Shown piece by piece: positions 1 through 8,439 of a stretch of DNA of 64,000 nucleotides (the first letter of the stretch is position 1; each line of letters starts with the position of its first letter). The stretch spans positions 3,534,001-3,598,000 of the forward strand of contig JAHBZQ010000001.1 in assembly GCA_019635355.1 (NCBI GenBank), given 5' to 3'. The stretch is from Rhizobacter sp. Its GTDB lineage: Bacteria > Pseudomonadota > Gammaproteobacteria > Burkholderiales > Burkholderiaceae_C. The notes under the pieces were generated by a model that saw nothing but the letters and a program-made list of their open reading frames with translations, ran no database searches and was not told the origin of the DNA. Both the position numbers and the translations under genes were made by a program.

Positions 1-113
1 CGCTGCGCGCGTCTCTTGTCCATGCACGGTCTCCTCAATCCTCTCAGGGGAGCGGAAGGTATCAGAGCTTGGCGTCCGGCGCCGGCCAGCGGGTTGATCG
101 AAGCTGTGTTAGG

Positions 114-431
114 TCAAGCCGCCGGCAGCAGCTTCACCGTGAGGCGACCCCCGCGCTCCACGAGCTGCAGCAGGCGGTCGATGTTGGGGTGCTTGCCGGG
201 GTGGGCGCGGGCGTCGGCGGTGTGCTCGGCGTAGAGCGTCAGGCCTTCGTGCGCGGCCTCCACCGTGATGGCGCCGAAGCGCTGCGCCAGCGCGTGGTAC
301 ACGGCCACCGAGCCAGCGGAGCCGGGCTTGTTTTCCAGCGTGGCGATGGTGGTGCCCTGGTCGTCGAGGAGTTGCAGGCCGGCGAGGTGGTTCACCGGCG
401 GCAGGGTCTTGAGGTTGTCCGCGAAGGCCAT
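114..431 (-). CDS. DUF2322 family protein
   Basis: Small soluble protein of 105 residues without a signal peptide or membrane segment. The stretches AVYHALAQRFG and, further on, HPGKHPNIDRLL are what I remember of the DUF2322 family, whose function is unknown. The start is the ATG 10 bases after the stop of the dienelactone hydrolase gene upstream, so both genes are probably on one transcript. The longer reading frame that runs back into the hydrolase gene has no family-like sequence and was not used. The family name is from memory; the gene itself is well supported by its conserved-looking composition and its spacing. Confidence 0.75.
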   Translation of the reverse strand: MAFADNLKTLPPVNHLAGLQLLDDQGTTIATLENKPGSAGSVAVYHALAQRFGAITVEAAHEGLTLYAEHTADARAHPGKHPNIDRLLQLVERGGRLTVKLLPAA

Positions 432-441
432 GTCGTCGTCC

Positions 442-1119
442 TCAGGTCGCCGACTGGAAGAGCGCCAGCGTGCGCTCGAAGGCGAGGCGTGCGCTCTCGG
501 GTTCGTAGTCCTTGCGGCGGTCGGACTGGAAGCCGTGGCCGGCGTCGTACAGGTAGACGGGCACTTCGGGGTGCGCATCGATCACCTTCTGCACCCCGTC
601 GAGCGGGATGCCGGCGTCGTGCTTGCCGAAGTGCAGGATGGTCGGGCACTTGGGGGTCTCGTTCGCGAACTGCGGCACGAGGCTCCCGTAGTAGCCCGAG
701 GCGGCGGCGAGGCCGGTGCAACGGCAGGCCGCCGCCCACGACACCGAGCCGCCGTAGCAGTAGCCGGTGATGAAGACCTTGCCCTTCTTGGCAAGGGCGT
801 CGATGCAGGTCTGCGCGTCGGCCACGCTCAGCTTGAAGGGGTGGAGCTCGCGCGCCACCTTGATGGCCTTGGCCACGTCTTCTTCGGAGTAGCTGGCCTG
901 GAAGCCTGGCGCCTCGCGGTCGTAGATGGCGGGGGCGAGCACCTCGAAGCCCTGGTCGGCGAAGCGGTCGGCCTGCTCCTTGATGTGCTCGGTGACGCCG
1001 AAGATCTCTTGGATCAGCACCAGCCCGCCGCGGCGTTGGCCCTTCGGCTCGACGTGGTAGACCCCGATGGGGGCGCCGTCGCTCATGGTCATCTGGATCA
1101 TGCTGCCGCGTGTGCTCAT
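442..1119 (-). CDS. Dienelactone hydrolase family protein
   Basis: Alpha/beta hydrolase of 225 residues, close to the usual dienelactone hydrolase length. The family opens lactone rings such as dienelactone in chlorocatechol breakdown, although many members act on other esters. The expected triad is visible: Cys121 in GYCYGG, Asp168 in GKHDAG and His195 in DAGHGF, with the nucleophile-partner Glu37 in LIQEIFG. The start is the ATG in MSTRGSMIQM, preceded by GGAGAG about six bases away. The ATG 48 codons upstream would lie in the promoter region and gives no family-like sequence. There is no signal peptide, so it is cytoplasmic. The substrate cannot be told from sequence. It is divergent from the NAD operon. 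Confidence 0.88.
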   Translation of the reverse strand: MSTRGSMIQMTMSDGAPIGVYHVEPKGQRRGGLVLIQEIFGVTEHIKEQADRFADQGFEVLAPAIYDREAPGFQASYSEEDVAKAIKVARELHPFKLSVADAQTCIDALAKKGKVFITGYCYGGSVSWAAACRCTGLAAASGYYGSLVPQFANETPKCPTILHFGKHDAGIPLDGVQKVIDAHPEVPVYLYDAGHGFQSDRRKDYEPESARLAFERTLALFQSAT

Positions 1120-1247
1120 GGGGCTCTCTCCGGGGTTGATTCGGGGTGGGGCAGGAATATACGGCGTGATCCATGACATTGCCGAACGGGCGGGAGAAGC
1201 CGGTCTGCCTGCTGCAACGCGCGGGCCACGCCTGAAACAAAGACAGC

Positions 1248-1278
1248 AAGTTGCATAGACCAACTTATTGCGCTATGC
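1248..1278. promoter_or_regulatory. Candidate NrtR-type operator and promoter of the NAD salvage operon
   Basis: Two interleaved perfect dyads lie 27-57 bases before the first gene of the NAD operon: AAGTTG (1248-1253) with CAACTT (1261-1266), and GCATAG (1253-1258) with CTATGC (1273-1278). A promoter-like pair overlaps them: TTGCAT (1251-1256), 17 bases, TATGCT (1274-1279). The operon ends with an nrtR gene, and NrtR repressors bind palindromes in front of NAD genes, so an operator is expected here. The dyads are seen in the sequence; assigning them to NrtR is inference. Confidence 0.45.
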
Positions 1279-1304
1279 TGAACTCGCTTCAAAGGAGAAA
1301 CACC

Positions 1305-2168
1305 ATGAGCCGTCGAGCCCAACTTCTCGTCATCGATCCTCAGAACGACTTCTGCGACCTGCCCGATTCCTACCGCCCGGCCGATGCCCTGACCGGCCAG
1401 CGTGTGGCGCCTACGCTGCCGGTGGCCGGCGCGCACGCCGACATGCAGCGCCTGGCCGCGTTCATCCGCGACACCAGCGCCGTGTGGAGCGACATCGCCA
1501 TCACCCTCGACTCGCACAACCGCCTGCACATCGCGCACCCCACCTTCTGGCAAAAGGGCGATGGCGGCGCGGTGGCCCCATTCACCGCCATCAAGGCCGA
1601 ACAGGTGCGCGCCGGCGAATACCTGCCGCGCGACCCGGCCATGCTGCCGCGCGCGCTGGCGTACCTCGACGCGCTCGACGCCCGTGGCCGCTACACGCTG
1701 ATGGTGTGGCCGGTGCACTGCGAGGTGGGCAGCTGGGGCCACAACGTGCACCCCGACGTGCGCAACGCCTACAACGTGTGGGAGACGCAGCAGCTCAAGG
1801 TCGTGCGCAAGGTGATGAAGGGCGGCAATACCTTCACCGAGCACTACAGCGCGCTGCAAGCCGAGGTGCCCGACGCGGCCGACCCCGAGACGCTGCTCAA
1901 CCGCACGCTGCTGGATGCACTCGACACGGCTGACCTCCTGGTGATCGCCGGCGAGGCCAGCAGCCACTGCGTGAAGGCCACCACCGAAGACATCGTCGAC
2001 CACCTGCCCGGCGGCCGGCCGGAGCGCATCGTGCTGCTCACCGACTGCATGAGCCCGGTGGGTGGGTTCCAGGCGCAGCACGAGGCCTTCCTCGCCGACA
2101 TGAGCGGGCGGGGCGTGCAATTGGCCACCACCGCCGACCTGCTGCCCGAGTTGCTGGCCAACCGTTGA
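1305..2168 (+). CDS. Nicotinamidase/isochorismatase family cysteine hydrolase
   Basis: Cysteine hydrolase of 287 residues, longer than the usual nicotinamidase of about 200. Expected catalytic residues are present: Asp11 in VIDPQNDF, Lys172 in KVMKGGN and Cys222 in GEASSHCVK. Asp69, His71 and His78 in the segment LDSHNRLHIAHP probably form the metal site. As first gene of an operon with pncB, nadE, nadM and nrtR it most likely turns nicotinamide into nicotinate and ammonia. The start is the ATG after AAAGGAG with eight bases of spacing; the ATG 18 codons upstream lies inside the promoter dyads. The length and sequence are unusual enough that another amide substrate is possible, so no symbol is given. 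Confidence 0.85.
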   Translation: MSRRAQLLVIDPQNDFCDLPDSYRPADALTGQRVAPTLPVAGAHADMQRLAAFIRDTSAVWSDIAITLDSHNRLHIAHPTFWQKGDGGAVAPFTAIKAEQVRAGEYLPRDPAMLPRALAYLDALDARGRYTLMVWPVHCEVGSWGHNVHPDVRNAYNVWETQQLKVVRKVMKGGNTFTEHYSALQAEVPDAADPETLLNRTLLDALDTADLLVIAGEASSHCVKATTEDIVDHLPGGRPERIVLLTDCMSPVGGFQAQHEAFLADMSGRGVQLATTADLLPELLANR

Positions 2169-2177
2169 AAGCTTGAC

Positions 2178-3371
2178 ATGACCCCCGTCATCCGCAACCT
2201 GCTCGAGACCGACCTCTACAAGTTCACCATGTGGCAGACCTTGCTGCATGGCCACCCGCAGGCGCAGGCCGAGTACCGCTTCGTCTGCCGCAACACGCCG
2301 GCCTACCCGCTGGCCGAGCTGCTGCCCGAGGTGAACGCGCAGCTCGACCACCTGTGCAGCCTGTCGTTCCGCGAAGAGGAGCTGGCCTATCTCGGCGGCC
2401 TGCGCTTCATCAAGAGCGACTTCGTCGACTTCCTGCGCATCTTCCGCTTCCAGCGCCGCTTCATCGAGGCGCGCGCCAAGGGCCCGGTGCTGGAGATCGT
2501 GGCCAAGGGGCCGCAGGTGCACGTGATGGGGTTCGAGATCTACGTGCTCGCGATCGTCAACGAGCTGTACTTCCGGCGTTTCGAGCAGGCGCCGGCGCTC
2601 GCCGAAGGCCGCCGCCGCCTGCAAGAGAAGCTGGCCCAGCTGCGCGCCTTCGAGGCCGAGCCGGCACGCGCCAACCCCTTCGAGTTCTTCGACTTCGGCG
2701 TGCGCCGGCGCTTCAGCGGCGCGTGGCAGGAAGAGGTGGTGGCGACGCTGAAGGAGAACGTGCCGCAGTTCTTCAAGGGGAGCTCCAACGTGCACTTGGC
2801 GCGCACCCTCGGCCTCGTGCCCATCGGCACCATGGCCCACGAGTACCTGCAGGCCTACCAGGCGTTCGGCGTGCGCCTGCGCGATTTCCAAAAGGCGGCT
2901 CTCGAAGACTGGGTGCAGGAATACCGCGGCGACCTCGGTGTGGCGCTCACCGACGTGGTCGGCATGGACGCCTTCCTTGCCGACTTCGACCTCTACTTCG
3001 CCAAGCTCTTCGACGGCCTGCGCCACGACTCGGGTGACCCCGTGGTGTGGGGCGAGAAGGCGCTCGCGCACTACGCGAAGCTGCGCATCGACGCACGCAC
3101 CAAGCGCCTCGTCTTCAGCGACGGGCTCGACCTGCCCACCGCCTTCCAGCTCTACCGCCACTTCGCCGACCGCACGCAGACGGGCTTCGGCATCGGCACC
3201 TCGCTCAGCAACGACGTGGGCCTCACGCCGCTCAACATCGTGATGAAGCTGACCCACTGCAACGGCCAGCCGGTCGCGAAACTGTCCGACTCGCCGGGCA
3301 AGACGCTCTGCGAAGACCAGACTTTCCTGGCCTACCTGCGCCAGGTGTTCAACGTGAAGGAGGTGACTTGA
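2178..3371 (+). CDS. pncB: Nicotinate phosphoribosyltransferase
   Basis: Cytoplasmic enzyme that joins nicotinate to PRPP, driven by ATP, to give nicotinate mononucleotide (Preiss-Handler pathway). It is 397 residues long, typical of the enterobacterial-type PncB. Recognisable parts are the start ETDLYKFTMWQ, the GTMAHEY motif whose His221 corresponds to the phosphorylated histidine of Salmonella PncB, and the GLRHDSGDP phosphoribosyl-binding segment at about residues 280-288. It starts nine bases after the previous gene, and its last base is the first base of the nadE start codon, which points to translational coupling. Regulation should be by NrtR from the shared promoter. Confidence 0.96.
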   Translation: MTPVIRNLLETDLYKFTMWQTLLHGHPQAQAEYRFVCRNTPAYPLAELLPEVNAQLDHLCSLSFREEELAYLGGLRFIKSDFVDFLRIFRFQRRFIEARAKGPVLEIVAKGPQVHVMGFEIYVLAIVNELYFRRFEQAPALAEGRRRLQEKLAQLRAFEAEPARANPFEFFDFGVRRRFSGAWQEEVVATLKENVPQFFKGSSNVHLARTLGLVPIGTMAHEYLQAYQAFGVRLRDFQKAALEDWVQEYRGDLGVALTDVVGMDAFLADFDLYFAKLFDGLRHDSGDPVVWGEKALAHYAKLRIDARTKRLVFSDGLDLPTAFQLYRHFADRTQTGFGIGTSLSNDVGLTPLNIVMKLTHCNGQPVAKLSDSPGKTLCEDQTFLAYLRQVFNVKEVT

Positions 3372-5071
3372 TGCTCCACATCGCCGTCGCCCAGCTCAAC
3401 TACTTCGTTGGCGACATCGAAGGCAACGCGCAGAAGATGATCGCGGCCGCGCAGCAGGCCGCGCGCGACGGCGCCGAGCTGATCGTGTTCTCGGAGCTCT
3501 CGCTCACCGGCTACTACCCCGGCGACCTGCTCGACGAGCTGCACTTCATGGACCGCGTGGCCGCCGGCATCGAGAGCCTGAAGAGCGCCTCGCGCCAGTT
3601 GCGCAACCTGCACTGGGTGCTGGGTGCGCCGGTGCCGCGCGTCGGCCCGGGCAAGCGCCTGCACAACATGCTGCTTGTCATCCATGCGGGTGAGGTGGTG
3701 CTGCAGTACGCCAAGCAACTCTTGCCCACGTACAACATCTTCGACGAGCACCGCCACTTCGAGCCCGGCCCCGACGTGGCCCGCGTGCTGCGCATCGGCC
3801 ACACCCAGGTCGGCGTGATGATCTGCGAAGACGGCTGGAACGACGAAGGGCAGGACTACCGCGTCAACCCCTTCGAGCGCATGCGCGATGCGGCGCCCGA
3901 CCTGGTGGTGAGCATCAACGCAAGCCCGTCCAACATCGGCAAGCGCGAGCAGCGGCACCAGGTGTTCGGCGATGCGAGCAAGCGCCACGGCCTGCCCATC
4001 CTCTATGTCAACCAGGTGGGCGGGCAGGACCAGGTCGTGTTCGACGGTGCCTCGTTTGCCGTAGAGCCCGAGCGGGGTGTGGTCTACGAGGCGCAGCGTT
4101 TCGTGGAAGACCTGCGCGTGCTGCGCTTCGACAACGGCCGCTTCCTCACCCGTGCCGGCGAGGCGCTGCCGGCGGTCGACCCGAAGGGGCTGTCGACGAT
4201 GGCCTTCTATCGCGCGCAGATCGTGCTGGGCCTGCGCGACTACGCCCGCCGCTGTGGCTTTGGCCGGGTGGTCGTCGGCTCCTCGGGCGGCATCGACAGC
4301 GCGCTCACGCTGGCGCTGGCCGCCGAAGCGCTGGGGCCCGACAACGTGGTGGGCGTGACGATGCCGTCGAAGTTCTCCTCGTCGGGCTCGGTCGACGACT
4401 CGGTCACGTTGTGCCGCAACCTCGGCATCGCGCTCCACACGCACCCGATCAAGGAGCTGGTCGATGGCTATGCGAAGCAGTTCGAGGCGAGCTTCGGCAC
4501 GCCGCTCGTGGGCCTGCCGCTCGAGAACCTGCAGGCACGCATCCGCGGCACGATCCTCATGGAGTACAGCAACCACTTCGGCCACCTGCTGCTGACCACC
4601 GGCAACAAGTCCGAGATCTCGGTCGGCTACTGCACGCTGTACGGAGACACCAACGGCGGCCTCGGCCTGCTGGGCGATCTCTACAAGACGGAGGTGTTCG
4701 CGCTCTCGCGCCATGTGAACGAAGCGGCCGGCCGCGAGCTGATCCCTGTCGCCATCATCGACAAGCCGCCCTCGGCCGAACTCGCCCCCGACCAGAAAGA
4801 CACCGACAGCCTGCCGCCCTACGAGGTGCTCGACGAAGTGCTCAAGGTGCTGATCGAAGGCCCGCGCCTCGCCGCCTGGGAGTTCGCGCAGGCCACCGGC
4901 TTCGTCGACAAGCTGACCGCCAGGCCCGAGGGGGCCGCCCTGGTGCAGCGGGTGCGCACGATGATCGCCCGCAACGAATACAAGCGGCGCCAGTCGCCGC
5001 CCATCATCCGCGTGCGTGCACGCGCCTTCGGCACCGGGCGGCAGATGCCCATTGCCGCGAAACACGTCTGA
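3371..5071 (+). CDS. nadE: Glutamine-dependent NAD+ synthetase
   Basis: Two-domain enzyme of 566 residues that amidates nicotinate adenine dinucleotide to NAD+, using ammonia released from glutamine. The N-terminal nitrilase domain (about 1-260) has the triad Glu42 in FSELSLTG, Lys115 in YAKQLLP and Cys152 in MICEDGW. The C-terminal synthetase domain carries the ATP-binding SGGIDS motif at 305-310. The ATG follows GAAGGAGG and overlaps the pncB stop by one base. The long form with the nitrilase domain is usual in Betaproteobacteria. Because the next gene encodes an NMN adenylyltransferase of the NadM type, an additional NMN synthetase role cannot be excluded from sequence. Confidence 0.96.
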   Translation: MLHIAVAQLNYFVGDIEGNAQKMIAAAQQAARDGAELIVFSELSLTGYYPGDLLDELHFMDRVAAGIESLKSASRQLRNLHWVLGAPVPRVGPGKRLHNMLLVIHAGEVVLQYAKQLLPTYNIFDEHRHFEPGPDVARVLRIGHTQVGVMICEDGWNDEGQDYRVNPFERMRDAAPDLVVSINASPSNIGKREQRHQVFGDASKRHGLPILYVNQVGGQDQVVFDGASFAVEPERGVVYEAQRFVEDLRVLRFDNGRFLTRAGEALPAVDPKGLSTMAFYRAQIVLGLRDYARRCGFGRVVVGSSGGIDSALTLALAAEALGPDNVVGVTMPSKFSSSGSVDDSVTLCRNLGIALHTHPIKELVDGYAKQFEASFGTPLVGLPLENLQARIRGTILMEYSNHFGHLLLTTGNKSEISVGYCTLYGDTNGGLGLLGDLYKTEVFALSRHVNEAAGRELIPVAIIDKPPSAELAPDQKDTDSLPPYEVLDEVLKVLIEGPRLAAWEFAQATGFVDKLTARPEGAALVQRVRTMIARNEYKRRQSPPIIRVRARAFGTGRQMPIAAKHV

Positions 5072-5078
5072 GGTGCCC

Positions 5079-6125
5079 ATGACCACCCCGACCCCTGACG
5101 TGGCCGTGTATGTCGGCCGCTTCCAGCCCTTCCACCTCGGCCACCTCGCGTTGCTGAAGCACGCGCTGGAGATCGCGCCCACCGTCGTGCTCGTGATCGG
5201 CTCGGCCTGGCAGGCGCGCACGCCGAAGAACCCGCTGACCTGGCAGGAGCGCGCCGAAGTCGTGCGCCTCGCGCTGAACGAGGAGGAGCGCGAGCGCGTG
5301 AAGTTCCTGCCCATGCGCGACCACTACGACGAAGCCCGCTGGGTGCAGGCCGTGCAGCGCGGCGTGGCCGACCTGTGCGGCGAAGCGGCGAGCGTCGCGC
5401 TCGTCGGCCACTACAAAGACGCGACCAGCGAGTACCTGCGCAGCTTCCCGGGCTGGACGGTGATCTCGGTCGAGCGTGTGCCGGGCGCCGACGGCACCGG
5501 CCTGCGCGACGCGCTCTATGCGGCCGGCGCGCACAACATCGACGCCACGCTCGCCGCCCTCGTGGGCCAGGCGCCGCCGAGCACGCTCGACTTCCTGCGT
5601 GCCTGGGTGCGGCTGCCGCACTTCGACGCGCTCTGTGAAGAGTGGTGCCTGCTGCGCGAAGAGAAGGCCAAGTGGGCCGGCGCGCCGTACCCGCCCGTCT
5701 TCGTGACGGTGGATGCGGTGGTGCGCTGCGCCAACCACGTGCTGCTCATCCAGCGCGGCAAGGCACCCGGCAAGGGCCTCTATGCCGTGCCGGGCGGTTT
5801 CATCGAACAGCGTGAGACCGTCTACCAGTCCTGCCTGCGCGAGCTGGAGGAAGAGACGCACCTCACCCTGCTCGACCTCACGATGCGCGCGAGCCTCGTC
5901 GACGTGGCCGTCTTCGACCACCCCGACCGCAGCCAGCGCGGCCGGGTGATCACGCACGCCCACTACTTCGACCTCGGCGAGCGTGAGCTGCCCGAAGTGC
6001 AGGCCGACGACGACGCGCAGTCGGTCGAGTGGATGCCCATCGCGCGGCTGGCGACGATGGAGGATCGGTTCCATGACGATCACTTCCACATGCTCGATCA
6101 CTTCCTCGACTTGACCGAGACATGA
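5079..6125 (+). CDS. nadM: Bifunctional NMN adenylyltransferase / Nudix hydrolase (NadM-Nudix)
   Basis: Fusion of 348 residues. The N-terminal nucleotidyltransferase domain (about 8-180) has the opening YVGRFQPFHLGH, containing the HxGH signature of adenylyltransferases. The C-terminal Nudix domain (about 205-340) has the box GGFIEQRE...RELEEETHL, intact except that the usual late Gly is His. Characterised homologues in cyanobacteria and Francisella make NAD from NMN and hydrolyse ADP-ribose. The start ATG is seven bases after the nadE stop, behind GAGG, and the stop overlaps the nrtR start (ATGA). This adenylyltransferase is archaeal-type, distinct from NadD, so a separate nadD probably exists elsewhere for de novo synthesis. 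Confidence 0.93.
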   Translation: MTTPTPDVAVYVGRFQPFHLGHLALLKHALEIAPTVVLVIGSAWQARTPKNPLTWQERAEVVRLALNEEERERVKFLPMRDHYDEARWVQAVQRGVADLCGEAASVALVGHYKDATSEYLRSFPGWTVISVERVPGADGTGLRDALYAAGAHNIDATLAALVGQAPPSTLDFLRAWVRLPHFDALCEEWCLLREEKAKWAGAPYPPVFVTVDAVVRCANHVLLIQRGKAPGKGLYAVPGGFIEQRETVYQSCLRELEEETHLTLLDLTMRASLVDVAVFDHPDRSQRGRVITHAHYFDLGERELPEVQADDDAQSVEWMPIARLATMEDRFHDDHFHMLDHFLDLTET

Positions 6126-6853
6126 GCCGGCGCATGAGCGGTGGGGAGGCCTTCCCCCGCCCCTACACCACCGTCGACGTGGCGATCTTCAGCGTGCGCG
6201 ACGACAGCTTGCAGGTGCTGCTCGTGCAGCGCCCATCCGACGCGGGCGAGCCCTTTCCCGGCCAGTGGGCCTTGCCCGGGGGGTATGTCGACGTCGAGCG
6301 TGACGACTCGCTGCTCGACTGCGCACGCCGCAAGCTGCACGAGAAGACGGCCGTTGCGAGCCCCTACCTCGAGCAGCTCGGCAGTTGGGGCAGCGCCACG
6401 CGCGACCCCCGCGGCTGGTCGGCCACCCACGTGTATTTCGCCTTGCTGCCGAGTGGCGACTTGACGCTCGCCAAAGGCGCCAACGCGGCGGACGTGGCGT
6501 GGTTCGAGGTCGAAGCGGCGTTGAAGAAGCGCCCGCGTCTGGCCTTCGACCACTACGAGCTGTTGCGCGCCGCCGTCGAGCGGCTGCGCAGCAAGGTGGA
6601 ATACACCTCGCTGCCCGCCTTCCTGCTGCCCGAGCCCTTCACCTTGCCGCAGCTGCAGCGCATGTACGAGGTCGTGCTGGGCCGGCCGGTCGACAAGAGC
6701 GGCTTCCGCACCCGCATGTTGGCGGCCGGCTTTCTGCAGGAGGTGGGCGTGGTGCCGAGCGAATCGAATCGGCCGCCGATGGGCTACCAGTTGAAAGATC
6801 GGAAGCTGCCGGTCTTTTTTCCACGCACCTTCAGCCCTCGCGCTGACGATTGA
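6122..6853 (+). CDS. nrtR: Nudix-domain transcriptional repressor NrtR
   Basis: Regulator of 243 residues with a Nudix-like domain (about 15-150) followed by a winged-helix domain (about 160-235, FTLPQLQRMYEVVLGRPVDKSGFRTR region split by the helix turn). The Nudix box is degenerate: GGYVDVERDD...ARRKLHEKTAV lacks the double Glu of active hydrolases, as expected for NrtR, which senses ADP-ribose instead of cleaving it. It is the last gene of the NAD operon it presumably represses, and it starts inside the nadM stop codon (ATGA). A second ATG four codons later is a possible alternative start. NrtR repressors control NAD salvage genes in many proteobacteria, so the operon should be self-regulated. 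Confidence 0.9.
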   Translation: MSRRMSGGEAFPRPYTTVDVAIFSVRDDSLQVLLVQRPSDAGEPFPGQWALPGGYVDVERDDSLLDCARRKLHEKTAVASPYLEQLGSWGSATRDPRGWSATHVYFALLPSGDLTLAKGANAADVAWFEVEAALKKRPRLAFDHYELLRAAVERLRSKVEYTSLPAFLLPEPFTLPQLQRMYEVVLGRPVDKSGFRTRMLAAGFLQEVGVVPSESNRPPMGYQLKDRKLPVFFPRTFSPRADD

Positions 6854-6964
6854 CCAAGCCCGGCGAAGCACGGGCTCATCGAGCAACCCCTCACGGATCG
6901 GGCTTTGCCCGGCCGTCGAGGGGGCGCCCCTCGGGGGCAGGAGCGAAGCGACTGGGGGGCGTCT

Positions 6965-7324
6965 TCACGCCTGCCAGACGCCCCAGCCCTTCTCGCGCAA
7001 GCCGATCGCCAGTTCCACCTCCATCTCCTTCGCGCCCTCATACGGCATTGGGTTGTAGACCTCGTATACCTGCGGCAGCAGGCGCAGCCCGTGCTCCTGC
7101 ACGTAGCGGTTGGCCTGGAGGCCGGCCTTGTGCTTGTCGAAGCGCACGTCGGGGTCGAGGCCGGTCATGCCGACGTAGACGAAGGGTTTGCCGAGCTGGT
7201 AGTCGGGGTTGGCAGCGCGGAAGCGCGCGTGGTTCCACACGCGGTCGTCGAGCTCCACCACGTAGACGTGGTAGTGGTGCGAACGCGGCGTGGTGCTGGT
7301 GGAGGAGCGGGCTTTGCGCGGCAT
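6965..7324 (-). CDS. Small GIY-YIG-like protein
   Basis: Protein of 119 residues. The segment HYHVYVVELDD, then PFVYVGMTGLDPDVRFDKHK, resembles the core of GIY-YIG folds (a VYV strand followed by YVGMT and a basic helix), and such short conserved proteins are common in Burkholderiales. The usual catalytic Arg may be in DPDVRF, but the late catalytic Glu is not obvious, so nuclease activity is uncertain. It is divergent from the LacI gene across 58 bases and convergent with nrtR. The basic serine-rich N terminus (about 15 residues) may be disordered. Alternative: a non-enzymatic member of the superfamily. Confidence 0.7.
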   Translation of the reverse strand: MPRKARSSTSTTPRSHHYHVYVVELDDRVWNHARFRAANPDYQLGKPFVYVGMTGLDPDVRFDKHKAGLQANRYVQEHGLRLLPQVYEVYNPMPYEGAKEMEVELAIGLREKGWGVWQA

Positions 7325-7382
7325 GGGCGTCCCTACAATTCTCGCGCCTCACTTCCCTGGGCCTCTCCTACGAGCTCACACG

Positions 7383-8417
7383 ATGCCACGCGCCTCCAAA
7401 CCCAAGACCCTCAGCATCCGCGACGTGGCCGAACTGGCGGGTGTGTCGCTCGGCAGCGCGTCGCGGGTCATCAACAAGGTGGCCAACGTGAGCGAGGCCA
7501 CGCGCGAGAAGGTGGAGCGCGCCATCGCCCAGCTCGGCTACCGGCCCAACCACGCGGCGCAGTCGCTGCGCCTGCGCAGCTCGCGCACGGTGGGCTGCCT
7601 GCTGACCGATGTGGCCAACCCGCTCTACGCCAAGCTCTACCGCGGGCTGGAAGAGCGCCTGCGCCCGCACGGCTACATGATGCTGCTCGCCAACAGCCTC
7701 AACCAGGCCGAGCGCGAGATCGAGATCCTCTCCACCTTCGTGAGCCGCGGCATGGACGGCCTGCTCATCGCCCCCGGCAACGAGCGCGACCGCGAGGTGC
7801 TGGCGGCGGTGCGCTCGCTGCCGGTGCCCACCGTCATCCTCGACCGCGACATGGACTCCCCCACCGACAGCGTGCTCTTCGAGCATGTGCCCGGCGTGAA
7901 GAACCTGGTGCAGTACCTCGCGGGCCTCGGCCACAAGCGCATCGCGATGGTGTTGTCGCAGTCGCCCAACCGGCCGATCCGCCGCCGCACCGAGGGCTAC
8001 CGCATGGGCCACAAGCTGGCGAAGCTGGAGGTCAACGAAGAGTTCATCGTGCACCTGCCGTCCGCCACCAGCTCGGCCTTCGAGGCGGTGAGCACCTTGC
8101 TGCGCCGCACCGACCGGCCGACCGCGCTGCTGGTGATGGGCACGACGATCCTCAACGACACGCTCAACGCCATCGGCGCGCAGCGCCTGCGCATCCCCGA
8201 CGACGTGTCGGTGGTGTCCTTCGGCGACCCCGATTTCGCGGCGGGCCATGCGCCGGCGATCTCGTCGCTGCGCATCGACCTCGAGAAGGCTGCCGACGAA
8301 GCCACCGCGCTGCTGCTGGCCCGCATGCGTGGCGACGACGGGCCGCCCAAGAGCGTGACGCTGGTGAGCGACTTCATCCCGCGCGGCTCGTGCGGGCCGG
8401 CGCCGAAGAAGACCTGA
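7383..8417 (+). CDS. LacI family transcriptional regulator
   Basis: Regulator of 344 residues. The N-terminal LacI helix-turn-helix is at about 11-60 (SIRDVAELAGVSLGSASRVI, then a hinge helix ending QLGYRPNHAAQSL), followed by a periplasmic-binding-protein-like sensor domain (about 65-335). The start is the ATG of MPRASKPKTL; the reading frame extends 31 codons upstream, but that part overlaps the divergent gene and has no family-like sequence. The ligand is not predictable; the family usually senses sugars or small catabolites. A perfect LacI-type palindrome (TGAAACGTTTCA) about 3.8 kb away, before the carboxymuconolactone decarboxylase/SDR operon, is a plausible target. Confidence 0.9.
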   Translation: MPRASKPKTLSIRDVAELAGVSLGSASRVINKVANVSEATREKVERAIAQLGYRPNHAAQSLRLRSSRTVGCLLTDVANPLYAKLYRGLEERLRPHGYMMLLANSLNQAEREIEILSTFVSRGMDGLLIAPGNERDREVLAAVRSLPVPTVILDRDMDSPTDSVLFEHVPGVKNLVQYLAGLGHKRIAMVLSQSPNRPIRRRTEGYRMGHKLAKLEVNEEFIVHLPSATSSAFEAVSTLLRRTDRPTALLVMGTTILNDTLNAIGAQRLRIPDDVSVVSFGDPDFAAGHAPAISSLRIDLEKAADEATALLLARMRGDDGPPKSVTLVSDFIPRGSCGPAPKKT

Positions 8418-8439
8418 GGCCTTTCGTGCGCGCGGCGCG

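Noticed and set aside
1116..3257. 713-codon frame antisense to the pncA-like and pncB genes
   Set aside because: Histidine-, valine- and alanine-rich antisense artefact; the plus-strand genes carry the catalytic motifs.
6854..6964. Terminator between nrtR and the GIY-YIG-like gene
   Set aside because: Only short imperfect GC-rich hairpins and no T run; this sequence may be part of a common betaproteobacterial intergenic repeat but a second copy was not found here.
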